Shown piece after piece: positions 9,989 through 19,441 of a stretch of DNA of 64,000 nucleotides (the first letter of the stretch is position 1; every line of letters starts with the position of its first letter). The translations under genes were made by a program, and so were the position numbers. Source of the stretch: Aminobacter sp. J41 (lineage in GTDB: Bacteria; Pseudomonadota; Alphaproteobacteria; Rhizobiales; Rhizobiaceae); the NCBI RefSeq assembly GCF_000526635.1, contig NZ_JAGL01000016.1, forward strand, positions 28,985 through 92,984, in the 5' to 3' direction. The notes below the pieces were generated by a model that saw nothing but the letters and a program-made list of their open reading frames with translations, was not told where the DNA came from and searched no databases.

Positions 9989-10984
9989 TTGGGCTTGCTA
10001 GCGCTCACATCGGGCGATCCGGCCGGCATCGGGCCGGAGATCGCCCTCAAGGCATGGCTTGAGCGGGAGGAGCTGAACACTCCTGCATTCTATCTCCTCA
10101 CCGATCCGGACGCTCTGCAGGCGCAGGCTGCCAAGCTTGGCCTGAAGGTGCCTGTCGAGACGACGACGCCTGAAAGCGCCGCCGATGTCTTCGCCAGGGC
10201 GCTTCCGGTCGTTCCGCTCAAGGCACGCTATGAGAACGAGCCGGGCGCACCGAGCGCGAACAATGCCGCTGGCATCATCGAGTCGATCGAGCGCGCGGTA
10301 GAACACGTCAACGCCGGTCGCGCCGATGCCCTCGTCACCTGCCCGATCGCAAAGAAGCCGCTCTACGACGCCGGTTTCCGCTATCCTGGGCACACCGAAT
10401 TCCTCGGCCATCTCGCGGGCGGCGTGAAGCCGGTGATGATGCTTGCAGGACCAGAGCTGCGCGCAGTGCCGGTGACGATCCACATTGCGCTTTCCGAGGT
10501 TCCACAGATCCTCAAGACAGAGGAAATCGTCGAGACGGCCGCTGTAACCGCAGCCGACCTGCGCGAGAAGTTCGGTATAGACGAGCCGCGCGTCGCGATT
10601 TCCGGTCTTAACCCCCACGCGGGCGAAGGCGGGGCCATGGGGCGCGAGGAAATAGAGATCATCCAGCCGGCGATAGATGAGCTGCGCCGTCGCGGCATCA
10701 ATGTGCGCGGGCCGCTGCCCGCCGACACGATGTTCCATCCGCAAGCGCGCGCGTCGTACGATGCGGCCGTCTGCATGTATCACGACCAGGCGCTGATCCC
10801 GGCCAAGGCGCTCGCCTTCGACGAGACGGTCAACGTCACCCTTGGCTTACCCTTCATCCGCACGTCGCCCGACCACGGCACGGCGTTCGACATCGCCGGC
10901 AAGGGCATCGCGCGGCCAGACAGCCTCGTCGCAGCGCTGAGGCTCGCCCGTTTCATGGCCGACAGGAAGGCGGCACGCGCATGA
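9989..10984 (+). CDS. pdxA: 4-hydroxythreonine-4-phosphate dehydrogenase
   Basis: NAD-dependent oxidation and decarboxylation of 4-phosphohydroxy-L-threonine in DXP-dependent pyridoxal phosphate synthesis. Visible motifs are [12 protein letters not shown] at the N terminus, the metal-ligand histidines in [22 protein letters not shown] and [13 protein letters not shown], and the [12 protein letters not shown] stretch. The start is TTG at 9989, supported by AAGGAGG at 9976-9982. 331 residues. The stop overlaps the rsmA start (ATGA), so the genes are coupled. Confidence 0.95.
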   Translation: MGLLALTSGDPAGIGPEIALKAWLEREELNTPAFYLLTDPDALQAQAAKLGLKVPVETTTPESAADVFARALPVVPLKARYENEPGAPSANNAAGIIESIERAVEHVNAGRADALVTCPIAKKPLYDAGFRYPGHTEFLGHLAGGVKPVMMLAGPELRAVPVTIHIALSEVPQILKTEEIVETAAVTAADLREKFGIDEPRVAISGLNPHAGEGGAMGREEIEIIQPAIDELRRRGINVRGPLPADTMFHPQARASYDAAVCMYHDQALIPAKALAFDETVNVTLGLPFIRTSPDHGTAFDIAGKGIARPDSLVAALRLARFMADRKAARA

Positions 10985-11826
10985 GCTTCGACGGATTGCC
11001 CCCGCTCAAGGACGTAGTCGACCGGTTCGAACTGCGCGCCAAGAAGAACCTTGGCCAGAACTTTCTGTTCGACCTCAACATCACCAACAAGATCGCCCGC
11101 TCGGCCGGGGACCTGACGAAGAGCACCGTCATTGAGGTCGGTCCCGGCCCGGGCGGCCTGACCCGCGCGCTTCTCGCCAACGGCGCTCATCGCGTCGTCG
11201 CTGTCGAGCGTGACGAACGCTGCCTGCCGGCGCTGGAGGAAATTTCCGCGCACTATCCCGGCCGACTTGAGGTGATTGCGGGCGATGCGATGGAGACGGA
11301 TTTTGCGGCGCTGGCAAGCGGCGCAGAGAACGTGCGGATCGTCGCGAACCTGCCCTACAACATCGGCACCGAACTACTGATCCGCTGGCTAACCGGTCCG
11401 CAATGGCCACCGTTCTGGACCTCAATGACGCTGATGTTCCAAAAGGAAGTCGCGCAGCGCATCGTGGCGAAACCCGGCGATGACGCTTATGGTCGGCTGG
11501 GGGTACTAGCGGGCTGGCGCACGCGCGCCAACATCGTCTTTGACCTGCCGCCGCAGGCCTTCTCGCCGCCGCCGAAGGTCAATTCCGCCGTTGTGCACCT
11601 CGAACCGCGGGAAAAGCCTCTTGAGGCCAACGAGCGCACTCTTGCGAAGGTTACAGAGGCCGCTTTCGGCCAGCGCCGGAAAATGCTGCGGCAAAGCCTG
11701 AAGTCGCTCGGCGGCGAGGCGCTGCTGCAACAGGCGGATATCGAGCCGACCCGGCGCGCCGAGACTCTAAGCGTCGAGGAATTCGTTGCGTTGTCGCGAC
11801 TGGTGGATGGGAAAACCGGCACATGA
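10981..11826 (+). CDS. rsmA: 16S rRNA dimethyladenosine transferase
   Basis: SAM-dependent N6-dimethylation of the two adjacent adenosines in the 3'-terminal helix of 16S rRNA (KsgA). Motifs: LGQNFLFD near the start, SAM-binding [16 protein letters not shown] (about 42-57), catalytic NLPYNIGT (about 122-129) and the C-terminal helical domain with [13 protein letters not shown]. 281 residues, normal length. It is coupled by ATGA to pdxA upstream and to the beta-lactamase gene downstream. Confidence 0.96.
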   Translation: MSFDGLPPLKDVVDRFELRAKKNLGQNFLFDLNITNKIARSAGDLTKSTVIEVGPGPGGLTRALLANGAHRVVAVERDERCLPALEEISAHYPGRLEVIAGDAMETDFAALASGAENVRIVANLPYNIGTELLIRWLTGPQWPPFWTSMTLMFQKEVAQRIVAKPGDDAYGRLGVLAGWRTRANIVFDLPPQAFSPPPKVNSAVVHLEPREKPLEANERTLAKVTEAAFGQRRKMLRQSLKSLGGEALLQQADIEPTRRAETLSVEEFVALSRLVDGKTGT

Positions 11827-12632
11827 AGTTGATCTGCGGGATTGTCGTTGCCGTTCTGGGTTTCCTCGTTCCCGCAGCAGCCAGCGCCGCTACCCTCTGC
11901 ACCGTGATCGCGGACGGAACCTCCGGAAAAGTCCTGCTCGAAGAAGGCGACTGCCGCACGCGCGTGACGCCTGCCTCCACCTTCAAGATCCCCCTTGCGG
12001 TGATCGGGTTTGACTCTGGCTTCCTCAAGGACGAGAACAACCCTGCCCTGCCCTTCAAAAAGGGTTATGCGGACTGGGGCGGGCCGGACTGGAAGCAGAC
12101 CACCACGCCGGCGCGCTGGCTGAAACATTCGGTCGTCTGGTACTCGCAGCAGATTTCGCACGCTCTTGGCAAGGAAAGGCTTGCTGCCTACACGGCTGCA
12201 TTCGGCTACGGCAATTCCGACTGGTCCGGCGACAAGGGAAAGGACAACGCGCTCGACCGCGCCTGGATCGGCTCGTCGCTGAAGATCTCACCGGCGGAAC
12301 AGGTCGAGTTCCTTCGGCAACTCATGAACCGGCAGCTGCCGGTTTCCAGGGACGCCATGGACAAGACGGACCGGATCATCGAACGTTCGACCGCGGCCGG
12401 CTGGACGGTCGCCGGGAAAACCGGCTCGGCATTCCCGCGCAAGCGCGACGGATCTCTCGACCGCGCGCGCGGTTGGGGCTGGTATGTCGGCTGGGCCAAG
12501 AAGAATGGCCGCACGCTGGTCTTTGCCCGGCTAAATCAGGACGAGACGCTGATCCGCGCGCCGGGCGGCCTGAGGGCGCGAAAAGAATTCCTGGAAGGCT
12601 GGGACCAGCTTGTGAAGCGGCTGCCCGACTGA
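11823..12632 (+). CDS. Class D (OXA-type) beta-lactamase
   Basis: Secreted serine beta-lactamase. A signal peptide (residues 1-22, cleavage near ASA-A) is followed by all class D hallmarks: active-site S52-T-F-K55, S103-V-V, Y129-G-N, the conserved Trp148 before SSLKIS, and K199-T-G-S. 269 residues, normal for the class. The start overlaps the rsmA stop as ATGA, so the gene is the fourth coupled member after surA-pdxA-rsmA and has no visible promoter of its own. No IS or integron sits beside it, and the local base composition looks like the neighbours, so this is an old chromosomal gene rather than a recent capture. A non-resistance role in wall metabolism cannot be excluded from sequence. 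Confidence 0.93.
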   Translation: MKLICGIVVAVLGFLVPAAASAATLCTVIADGTSGKVLLEEGDCRTRVTPASTFKIPLAVIGFDSGFLKDENNPALPFKKGYADWGGPDWKQTTTPARWLKHSVVWYSQQISHALGKERLAAYTAAFGYGNSDWSGDKGKDNALDRAWIGSSLKISPAEQVEFLRQLMNRQLPVSRDAMDKTDRIIERSTAAGWTVAGKTGSAFPRKRDGSLDRARGWGWYVGWAKKNGRTLVFARLNQDETLIRAPGGLRARKEFLEGWDQLVKRLPD

Positions 12633-12651
12633 ACAGGCAGCCTCCCAGTCG

Positions 12652-13308
12652 CTAACCGAGCTTCTCGTCCAGCAGGCCGGTGACGAAGTCGAACAGGCCC
12701 GGACGGCGGTCGCGGCGCAGGCGTTCGGCGGTGACGATTGCCCGCACCTCGGCAAACGCCTTCTGCAGATCCTCGTTGATGACGATGTAGTCGTAGTCGA
12801 GCCAGTGCTCGATTTCGGTGCGTGCGTTCTTGAGGCGCGCCTCAATCACCTCTTCCGCATCCTCAGCGCGCCGACGCAGGCGCTCCTTCAGTTCACGCAT
12901 CGACGGCGGCAGGATGAAGATCGAGACGACATCGCCGCGCATCTTCTCGCGCAGCTGCTCTGCTCCCTGCCAGTCGATGTCGAACAGCATGTCGCGGCCT
13001 TCCGCGAGCGCGCGCTCGGCCGGCGCGCGTGGCGTAGCGTAGTAGTTGCCGTGGACCTCGGCCCACTCCAGCAACTCATCATTGTCGCGCATCAGCTCGA
13101 ATTCGCGCTTGGTGCGGAAATGATAGTGATGGCCATCGATCTCGCTGCCGCGGCGCGCGCGCGTGGTGACGCTGACCGACAGCTCGAAGCCCTTGTCCTC
13201 TTCAAGCAGGCTGCGCGCAATGGTGGACTTGCCCGCGCCCGACGGCGACGACAGCACCAGCATCAACCCGCGCCTGCGGATTGTTGCGTTGAGCGGCGTA
13301 TCGGCCAT
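12652..13308 (-). CDS. gmk: Guanylate kinase
   Basis: ATP-dependent phosphorylation of GMP to GDP. The P-loop [10 protein letters not shown] is at residues 20-29, followed by the GMP-binding region ([19 protein letters not shown]) and the lid with [14 protein letters not shown]. 218 residues. It is the last gene of the leftward mltG-yicC-gmk group, lying 3 bp from yicC, and converges on the beta-lactamase gene with a 19-bp gap. Confidence 0.96.
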   Translation of the reverse strand: MADTPLNATIRRRGLMLVLSSPSGAGKSTIARSLLEEDKGFELSVSVTTRARRGSEIDGHHYHFRTKREFELMRDNDELLEWAEVHGNYYATPRAPAERALAEGRDMLFDIDWQGAEQLREKMRGDVVSIFILPPSMRELKERLRRRAEDAEEVIEARLKNARTEIEHWLDYDYIVINEDLQKAFAEVRAIVTAERLRRDRRPGLFDFVTGLLDEKLG

Positions 13309-13311
13309 GAT

Positions 13312-14199
13312 CTACTCCAAATTCTGCACTTGCTCGCGAAACTGATCGACGACCGCCTTCAGCTCCAGGCCGATGGCCGTAACAGAAGCTGCGTTCGATT
13401 TCGAGCAAAGCGTGTTCGTTTCACGATTGAATTCCTGGGACAGGAAGTCGAGCTTCCTGCCGATCGCTCCGCCGCCGGCGATGTGCGCGCGGCCAGCCGC
13501 AATATGCGTCTTGAGCCGGTCGATCTCCTCGCGGATGTCGGCCTTGGTCGCGAGAAACGCCGCCTCCATATGGAGCCGCGCCTCATCAAGTGGTGCGTTC
13601 GTCTCAAGCAGCAGTGCTACCTGCTCGGCCAAACGCTTGCGGATGGAAGCAGGCTCGCGCGAGGGGTCTGCCTCGGCACGCAGCGTCAGCGCCTCGATGG
13701 TATCGAGGTGGGCAAGGAGCACTTTCGCGAGTGCCTGGCCCTCGTTTTCTCGAGCCTGCTGCAGGCCGTCGAGAGCTTCATCCAGCGAAGCGAGAATCGC
13801 GGCATCGAGTGCGGCTCTGCTTTCCTCGTCTTCAAGCGTCTCCGGCGAATCCAACACTCCGCGCAGCGCGAGCAGGCCATCGGCAGTCGCGGGCGCCACG
13901 CCGAACTGCTCTTCCAGCCGCCTGGCGAGACCAGCGAGGTCCTTGAGAAAATCCTCGTTCACAACCGGCTGCGCCAGCGAGCCGGTGCGAGTGAGGTTCA
14001 GCGAAGCCTGAATGTTGCCGCGTGAAAATCGCTTCTGGATAGCGGGACGAACCGCCTGTTCGAGCCGCTCAAGACCGGCGGGCAGGCGCAAGCGAACCTC
14101 GAGCCCTTTGCCGTTGACCGACTTCAGTTCCCAGACGAAAACAGCACCGTTGTGCTCTCCGGCGGCCCGGCCGAAGCCGGTCATACTCTGCAAACTCAT
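13312..14199 (-). CDS. YicC/YloC family endoribonuclease
   Basis: Recognised by the N-terminal SMTGFGRA and the NGKGLEVRLRLP stretch, and by the C-terminal IGRKLDFLSQEFNRE block with NTLCSKS. The family has been described as an endoribonuclease, with its cellular role still under study. 295 residues, the usual size. It lies directly before gmk, an association seen in many bacteria, and 29 bp after mltG. Confidence 0.92.
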   Translation of the reverse strand: MSLQSMTGFGRAAGEHNGAVFVWELKSVNGKGLEVRLRLPAGLERLEQAVRPAIQKRFSRGNIQASLNLTRTGSLAQPVVNEDFLKDLAGLARRLEEQFGVAPATADGLLALRGVLDSPETLEDEESRAALDAAILASLDEALDGLQQARENEGQALAKVLLAHLDTIEALTLRAEADPSREPASIRKRLAEQVALLLETNAPLDEARLHMEAAFLATKADIREEIDRLKTHIAAGRAHIAGGGAIGRKLDFLSQEFNRETNTLCSKSNAASVTAIGLELKAVVDQFREQVQNLE

Positions 14200-14228
14200 A
14201 ACGCTACCCCCTGTCCCCGCCGACTAGC

Positions 14229-15404
14229 TTACTGTGCCGGAGTTTCTCCTCCCGACGACTGAGAAGCTGCAGCCCGCTCGCGTTCGATACGGCGCCAGCG
14301 CGCGACGTTTTCGTTGTGCTCTTCCAGTGTCTCGGCAAAGACGTGTCCACCCGACCCGTCCGCCACAAAATAAAGATCGTTGGTCTTCGATGGATTGGCG
14401 ACCGCCTCCAGCGACGCGCGACCGGGGATCGCGATCGGTCCGGGCGGCAGGCGATCGATGACGTAGGTGTTATAGGGCGTCGGCTTCTCGATGTCCGAGC
14501 GATAGATCGGACGGTCTGACGGCTTGCCGTCGCCACCGAACAAACCATAGACGATGGTCGGATCGGACTGGAGCCGCATGCCCTTCTTGAGGCGGTTGAT
14601 GAACACCGCTGCCACGCGCGAGCGCTCGTCGCCGCGGGCCGTCTCCTTCTCGACGATCGAGGCGAGCGTGACGAACTCGTTGATGTCGTTGATCGGCAAG
14701 CCCTCGGCACGGCGCGCCCAGATGCTTTCCACCAGCGCTTTCTGGTCGGCCATAAGGCGCTTGACGACTTCCTCGCGCTTCATGCCGCGCGTGAAGCGGA
14801 TGGTGTCGGCAGCAATCCACCCCTCTCCCGGCAGTTCGGCAGGAAGATCGCCCTCAAGCTCCTCGACCTCGGCGATGCGCTTGAGCGCCTGCTTGACGGT
14901 AAGCCCCTCGGGAACGGTCACCGAATGCAGGATCGAGCGCCCACTCACCAGCAGGTCCATGATGTCGTGCATCGAAGCCGCTGCCGGAATGGCGTATTCG
15001 CCAGCCTTCAGCTTGCCGTCATTGCCGTAGGCACGCAGGCCAAGGCGGAAGATGCGCGCATCGGAGATAATGCCCTTGCGCTCAAGCAAATCGGCGATCT
15101 CACCGACGCCCGTCGAAGGACGGATCAGAATCGTGTCGGCGGCAGCGAGCGGGCCAGGGCCTTCAAATTCGGCCTTACCGTACCAGACGGCCGCGAATGC
15201 CGCGATCGCCACGAAGACGATCACCGACATGACGAAGTTCATGAAGACGACGAACTGGCTGCGCGAGCGGCGCGACCGTACCGGCGGCGGCGTACCGGCC
15301 TGCGGCCGCAGCGCTTCGCTTGCGGTTTTGGGCACTATCGGCTTCGCCGACGCGGGCGAAGGAGTCGCTGGCGAGGTACCCTGATCCGCGGAATCGGTCG
15401 TCAT
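14229..15404 (-). CDS. mltG: Endolytic murein transglycosylase MltG
   Basis: Inner-membrane lytic transglycosylase that cuts nascent glycan strands and is thought to end their polymerisation. A Pro-rich cytoplasmic tail (1-45) precedes one transmembrane helix (about 50-73), a LysM-like part, and the YceG domain with the catalytic motif ASIVEKET near residues 248-255, RLQSDPTIVYG and YNTYVIDRLPPGPI. 391 residues. Located between fabF and yicC on the same strand, as often found near acpP-fabF. Confidence 0.94.
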   Translation of the reverse strand: MTTDSADQGTSPATPSPASAKPIVPKTASEALRPQAGTPPPVRSRRSRSQFVVFMNFVMSVIVFVAIAAFAAVWYGKAEFEGPGPLAAADTILIRPSTGVGEIADLLERKGIISDARIFRLGLRAYGNDGKLKAGEYAIPAAASMHDIMDLLVSGRSILHSVTVPEGLTVKQALKRIAEVEELEGDLPAELPGEGWIAADTIRFTRGMKREEVVKRLMADQKALVESIWARRAEGLPINDINEFVTLASIVEKETARGDERSRVAAVFINRLKKGMRLQSDPTIVYGLFGGDGKPSDRPIYRSDIEKPTPYNTYVIDRLPPGPIAIPGRASLEAVANPSKTNDLYFVADGSGGHVFAETLEEHNENVARWRRIERERAAASQSSGGETPAQ

Positions 15405-15477
15405 AGGCCTTGCGGCTCTCCATTGAAAAATAAGGTCCGAGTCGGTTCCCGAACCTAAGCCCGAATGTGGCAGAAAT

Positions 15478-15496
15478 GGCGGCGCACCGCGCCGCC
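15478..15496 (-). terminator. Hairpin after fabF, possible weak terminator
   Basis: An 8-bp perfect GC stem (GGCGGCGC / GCGCCGCC) with a 3-base loop lies 8 bases after the fabF stop. On the minus strand it is followed only by ATTTCTG, a poor U-run, so it may act as an attenuator or mRNA-stabilising stem before mltG rather than as a full terminator. Confidence 0.35.
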
Positions 15497-15503
15497 GAAG
15501 ACG

Positions 15504-16763
15504 TTACGCAATGTAACGACGGAACACCAGAGACGCGTTGGTGCCACCAAAGCCAAACGAGTTGGACAGCGCCACATCGATCTGCCGCTGGCGCGGCTTG
15601 TGAGGAACCAGATCGATGGCCGTTTCACGCTCCGGATTATCGAGATTGATCGTCGGCGGAGCGATGTTGTCGCGGATTGCGAGGACCGAGAAGATCGCTT
15701 CCGCTGCACCGGCAGCACCGAGCAGGTGGCCGATCGCCGACTTTGTCGACGACATCGAGATCTTCGACGCCGCATCACCCACCAGCCGCTCGACTGCGCC
15801 GAGCTCGATGGTGTCGGCCATGGTCGAAGTGCCATGGGCGTTAATGTAATCGATATCCGACGGAGCAAGCCCTGCCCGCTTCAGCGCGTTGGTCATGCAG
15901 CGGAACGCACCGTCGCCATCCTCGGACGGAGCGGTGATGTGGTAGGCGTCGCCCGACAGACCGTAACCGACGACCTCGGCGTAGATCTTCGCGCCGCGTG
16001 CCTTGGCGTGCTCGAGTTCCTCGAGAACCACGACGCCTGCGCCCTCGCCCATGACGAAACCGTCACGGTCGCGGTCGTAAGGACGGGAAGCCCTGGTGGG
16101 CTCGTCGTTGCGCTCGGTGGACAGTGCGCGGCAGGCAGCGAAGCCAGCCAGCGACAGACGGGTCACCGGAGCTTCCGCACCACCAGCCACCATGACGTCT
16201 GCGTCGCCGAACATGATGAGGCGTGCGGCATCTCCGATGGCATGCGCGCCGGTCGAGCAGGCGGTGACGACTGCGTGGTTCGGGCCCTTCAATCCGTGGC
16301 GGATCGAGACGTGGCCGGAGACCAGATTGATGATGTTGCCCGGAATGAAGAACGGGCTGATGCGGCGCGGACCCTTTTCCTTCAGGATCATCGCATTCTC
16401 GGCGATGCCCTCGATGCCGCCGATGCCGGAACCGATCAGGACGCCGGTAGCCTCCTGCTCTTCCGTGGTCTGCGGCTTCCAGCCCGAATCGGCCAGCGCC
16501 ATGTCTGCGGCGGCGATACCGTAGATGATGTAGTCGCCAACCTTGCGCTGCTCCTTCGGCTCCATGAAGTCGTCAGGATTGAACGCATTCTCCCCGCCGT
16601 CGCGAGGAATGACGTGGGCGATCTTGCAAGCAAGATCGTCCACCTCAAATGTCTCAACGCGACGCGCCGCGCTCTTTCCGGCCAGAAGCTCTTTCCAAGT
16701 GTGCTCTGCTCCGACGCCAAAAGGCGACAGCAGGCCCACGCCAGTGACGACAACTCGTCTCAT
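15504..16763 (-). CDS. fabF: 3-oxoacyl-ACP synthase II
   Basis: Condensing enzyme of fatty-acid elongation (KAS II) that joins malonyl-ACP to acyl-ACP. The Cys-His-His catalytic triad is visible: C169 in TACSTGAHAIG, H310 in NAHGTSTMADT and H346 in GHLLGAAGA. 419 residues, starting MRRVVVTGVGLLSPFG. It follows acpP by 43 bp on the same strand, the classic acpP-fabF pair. Confidence 0.97.
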   Translation of the reverse strand: MRRVVVTGVGLLSPFGVGAEHTWKELLAGKSAARRVETFEVDDLACKIAHVIPRDGGENAFNPDDFMEPKEQRKVGDYIIYGIAAADMALADSGWKPQTTEEQEATGVLIGSGIGGIEGIAENAMILKEKGPRRISPFFIPGNIINLVSGHVSIRHGLKGPNHAVVTACSTGAHAIGDAARLIMFGDADVMVAGGAEAPVTRLSLAGFAACRALSTERNDEPTRASRPYDRDRDGFVMGEGAGVVVLEELEHAKARGAKIYAEVVGYGLSGDAYHITAPSEDGDGAFRCMTNALKRAGLAPSDIDYINAHGTSTMADTIELGAVERLVGDAASKISMSSTKSAIGHLLGAAGAAEAIFSVLAIRDNIAPPTINLDNPERETAIDLVPHKPRQRQIDVALSNSFGFGGTNASLVFRRYIA

Positions 16764-16806
16764 AGCTCGACGCTCAGGTCTGTTTCAGTGCGGCGCGGAC
16801 GCGAGA

Positions 16807-17043
16807 TCAGGCCGAGGCCTTCTCGATGAACTTGACGGCGTCGCCGACGGTCAGGATCGTCTCAGCGGCATCGTCCGGGATCTCAACGCCGAACTCTTCT
16901 TCGAAAGCCATGACCAGCTCGACGGTGTCGAGGCTGTCTGCGCCGAGGTCGTCGATGAAGCTCGCGCCTTCGGTGACCTTGTCGGCATCGACGCCCAGAT
17001 GCTCGACAACGATTTTCTTGACGCGTTCTGCGGTATCGCTCAT
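16807..17043 (-). CDS. acpP: Acyl carrier protein
   Basis: Carries growing acyl chains on 4'-phosphopantetheine attached to the Ser in the DSL motif ([19 protein letters not shown]). 78 residues, acidic, with the typical [12 protein letters not shown] start. The frame is open 48 bp upstream, but this start gives the normal protein. The holo form needs AcpS, encoded at 53.6-54.0 kb in this same window. A 237-bp spacer from fabG suggests its own promoter. Confidence 0.97.
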   Translation of the reverse strand: MSDTAERVKKIVVEHLGVDADKVTEGASFIDDLGADSLDTVELVMAFEEEFGVEIPDDAAETILTVGDAVKFIEKASA

Positions 17044-17280
17044 TTGCAAACCCTCGACTTCTGAAAGTTGATGGAACTTCGTTAACGGCACGATTGCCGG
17101 TAATCAAGATGAAAGATCGGAGCAGAGGCGGCCCATAAACCCGTTTTCTTGTGGTTAGTTCCGCCGATCAGGCTGCTGCCAGACTGCTCCTGGAGATGGT
17201 TATCTACCCTCTGCTGCGGCGCCCGATACCAGAAACGGTAACGGGAACCAAGGCAAAAAGACGTCCCTCCGTGCTGATCC

Positions 17281-18018
17281 TCAGATCATCGCCATGCCAC
17301 CGTTGACGTGAAGCGTCTGACCGGTGACGTAGCCGGCCTCGTTGGAGGCAAGATACAGCACTGAGGCGGCGATGTCCTCGCCCGTGCCCATCTTGCGCAT
17401 CGGGATGGCGCCCATGATCGCCTCCTTCTGCTTCTCATTGAGCTTGTCGGTCATGGCCGATTCGATGAAACCCGGCGCAACGCAGTTCACGGTGACGTTG
17501 CGGGTCGCGATTTCCTGGGCCAGCGACTTCGAGAAGCCGATCAGGCCGGCCTTGGAGGCGCAGTAGTTCGCCTGGCCTGGATTGCCGGTCACGCCGACCA
17601 CCGAGGAGATGTTGATGATGCGGCCGAAGCGGCGGCGCATCATCGGGTGGGTCAGCTCGCGGGTCAGACGGAAGACGGCGCTCAAATTGACGTTGATTAC
17701 CGCGTCCCAGTCATCGTCCGACATCCGGACGAACAGGCCGTCGCGGGTGATTCCCGCGTTGTTGACGAGGATGTCGACGCCCTCAAGCTCAGCCTCGGCC
17801 TTCTGACCGAGTGCTTTGACCTCATCCTTATCGGAGAGGTTTGCCGGGAAGATCTTCACGCGGTCGCCGAGCTCTGAAGCCAGCGCCTCGAGCTTCTCGA
17901 CGCGGGTGCCGTGCAGGCCGACGGTCGCGCCAGCGGAATGGAGCACACGTGCAACGGCTTCGCCAATGCCGCCGGTTGCACCGGTAATGAGCGCCTTGCG
18001 GCCGGTCAGATCGAACAT
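17281..18018 (-). CDS. fabG: 3-oxoacyl-ACP reductase
   Basis: NADPH-dependent reduction of 3-oxoacyl-ACP. Short-chain dehydrogenase fold with the cofactor motif TGATGGIGEA near residues 12-21, NNAG, and the active-site Ser in ISSVVG with Y152 and K156 in NYCASKAG. 245 residues, ending GGMAMI as FabG proteins typically do. It lies 59 bp after fabD and before acpP. Confidence 0.96.
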   Translation of the reverse strand: MFDLTGRKALITGATGGIGEAVARVLHSAGATVGLHGTRVEKLEALASELGDRVKIFPANLSDKDEVKALGQKAEAELEGVDILVNNAGITRDGLFVRMSDDDWDAVINVNLSAVFRLTRELTHPMMRRRFGRIINISSVVGVTGNPGQANYCASKAGLIGFSKSLAQEIATRNVTVNCVAPGFIESAMTDKLNEKQKEAIMGAIPMRKMGTGEDIAASVLYLASNEAGYVTGQTLHVNGGMAMI

Positions 18019-18077
18019 CTTTCTAATCCCTTCGTGATCGGGCCCACTCCCCTGCTAAGGGAGCGCCGCCGGAAGCA

Positions 18078-19019
18078 TCAGGCCAGTTCGGCGAGAACGG
18101 CGTCGATATCGCTCGCCGTGCCGATATTGGCGGTCGCGATGTTGCGGTCAATACGCCGCGCGAGGCCCGTCAGGACCTTGCCGGAGCCGACTTCATAAAG
18201 CGTGGTCACGCCGTTGGCGCCGAACCACTCGACGGTCTCGCGCCAGCGCACGCGGCCGGTGACCTGCTCAACAAGACGGGCGACGATGTCCTGCGGGTCG
18301 GTGATCGGCGAAACGGTCACGTTTGCCACAACCGGAACGACCGGCGCGTTTACCGTTACCTTCGACAGGGCTTCGCGCATTGCGTCTGCGGCCGTCTGCA
18401 TCAGCGCCGAATGGAAGGGCGCGGAGACCTGCAGCATCAGCGCGCGCTTGGCGCCCTTTTCGGTGCAGATGCGAGCGGCGTGCTCGACGGCAGGCTTCGC
18501 GCCGGAGATCACCAGCTGGCCACCGCCATTGTCGTTGGCGATCTGGCAAACAGAGCCCTGCGCGGCCTCGGCACACGCGGCCTCGACCTGATCCTGCTCG
18601 AGGCCGATGATCGCGGCCATCGCGCCCTCGCCCACCGGAACAGCTGCCTGCATGGCATTACCGCGGATGCGCAGGAGACGCGCGGTATCGCCGATCGAGA
18701 ACGCACCGGCAGCGGCGAGCGCCGAGTATTCGCCAAGCGAGTGGCCGGCAACGTAGGTGACCTTGTCCTTCAGCGAGAAGCCGCGCGCTTCAAGCACGCG
18801 GATCGCGGCCAGCGAAACAGCCATCAGCGCCGGCTGCGCGTTGGCAGTCAGCGTCAGCTCATCTTCAGGACCTTCCCACATCAGCGTGGAAAGCTTCTGG
18901 CCCAGCGCATCGTCAACTTCGGCGAATACGGCACGGGCTTCCGGGAAGGCATCGGCAAGATCCTTGCCCATCCCCACGGCCTGGCTACCCTGGCCCGGAA
19001 AGGTAAAGGCGATCGTCAT
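18078..19019 (-). CDS. fabD: Malonyl CoA-ACP transacylase
   Basis: Transfers malonyl from CoA to ACP. The nucleophile elbow GHSLGEYSALAA (Ser about residue 91) and the N-terminal FPGQGSQAVGMG are family hallmarks; the catalytic His lies in VSAPFHSALM. 313 residues. First gene of the leftward fab cluster and divergent from the rpsF operon. Confidence 0.96.
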   Translation of the reverse strand: MTIAFTFPGQGSQAVGMGKDLADAFPEARAVFAEVDDALGQKLSTLMWEGPEDELTLTANAQPALMAVSLAAIRVLEARGFSLKDKVTYVAGHSLGEYSALAAAGAFSIGDTARLLRIRGNAMQAAVPVGEGAMAAIIGLEQDQVEAACAEAAQGSVCQIANDNGGGQLVISGAKPAVEHAARICTEKGAKRALMLQVSAPFHSALMQTAADAMREALSKVTVNAPVVPVVANVTVSPITDPQDIVARLVEQVTGRVRWRETVEWFGANGVTTLYEVGSGKVLTGLARRIDRNIATANIGTASDIDAVLAELA

Positions 19020-19198
19020 GACGGCGTTTCTCCAGCCTGTTGTCGAGCGAGCGTGTGGCGCAAGGAGCCAGTGAGGTCAAGGCCGCAATGCAACGTCGGC
19101 GCGGCTTGTCCCAGCGCATTTCGCCTCCGCAGGTTCCCTTTGGATGAGTTTTCTGGCTGTTTATTGACGCAGATGTCCCTTTCGATGGCGGGGCAAAC

Positions 19199-19226
19199 TT
19201 GCGTTCGGCGCAAAAACCTGTATAGA
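19199..19226 (+). promoter_or_regulatory. Candidate sigma-70 promoter of rpsF-rpsR-rplI
   Basis: TTGCGT at 19199-19204 and TATAGA at 19221-19226 are separated by 16 bp. This is the best promoter-like pair in the spacer and points at the ribosomal protein operon, leaving a leader of about 210 bases. Prediction by eye only. Confidence 0.45.
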
Positions 19227-19355
19227 CGCCCGCAATCTGCCGGTCCCAGCTGGGGGCTGAACGGAGGGCTGTTGCCGTTTCGAATAGAGGCGGCCACATG
19301 TGAGGGCAAGTCTCTCCGCCTCCCGTGTCTCCGCTCTCGACCGTCTCGTCATGCT

Positions 19356-19432
19356 CCTTTCTTCGGCCGCTTCGCGGACAAGAGAAGTTGCAGAGGCTTA
19401 GCCGCCGGGCCCGACAGAGAAACGAAGAAAGG
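19356..19432 (+). promoter_or_regulatory. rpsF leader stem enclosing the ribosome-binding site
   Basis: Bases 19356-19365 (CCTTTCTTCG) are perfectly complementary to 19423-19432 (CGAAGAAAGG). The right arm contains the purine-rich site just before the rpsF ATG at 19442, so the stem would hide it. The 57-base interior includes a small CCGC/GCGG hairpin and two CCG triplets. Known rpsF leaders in many bacteria bind the S6:S18 complex through a CCG-containing bulge; whether this is that element needs covariance analysis. Confidence 0.45.
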
Positions 19433-19441
19433 CAAGAGAAT

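Larger units (their letters stand above)
19020..19441. other. Divergent intergenic region fabD / rpsF with long rpsF leader
   Basis: This 422-bp spacer separates fabD from the ribosomal protein operon. It holds a candidate rightward promoter at 19199-19226 and a leader of about 210 bases with a long-range stem that includes the rpsF ribosome-binding site. No conserved gene is supported inside it. The leftward fabD promoter was not identified. Confidence 0.6.

Noticed and set aside
15465..16829. 454-codon open frame opposite fabF
   Set aside because: Antisense shadow of fabF, whose catalytic triad is intact.
19164..19169. TTGACG as a -35 box for rpsF
   Set aside because: No -10-like hexamer lies 16-18 bp downstream; the TTGCGT/TATAGA pair is better.
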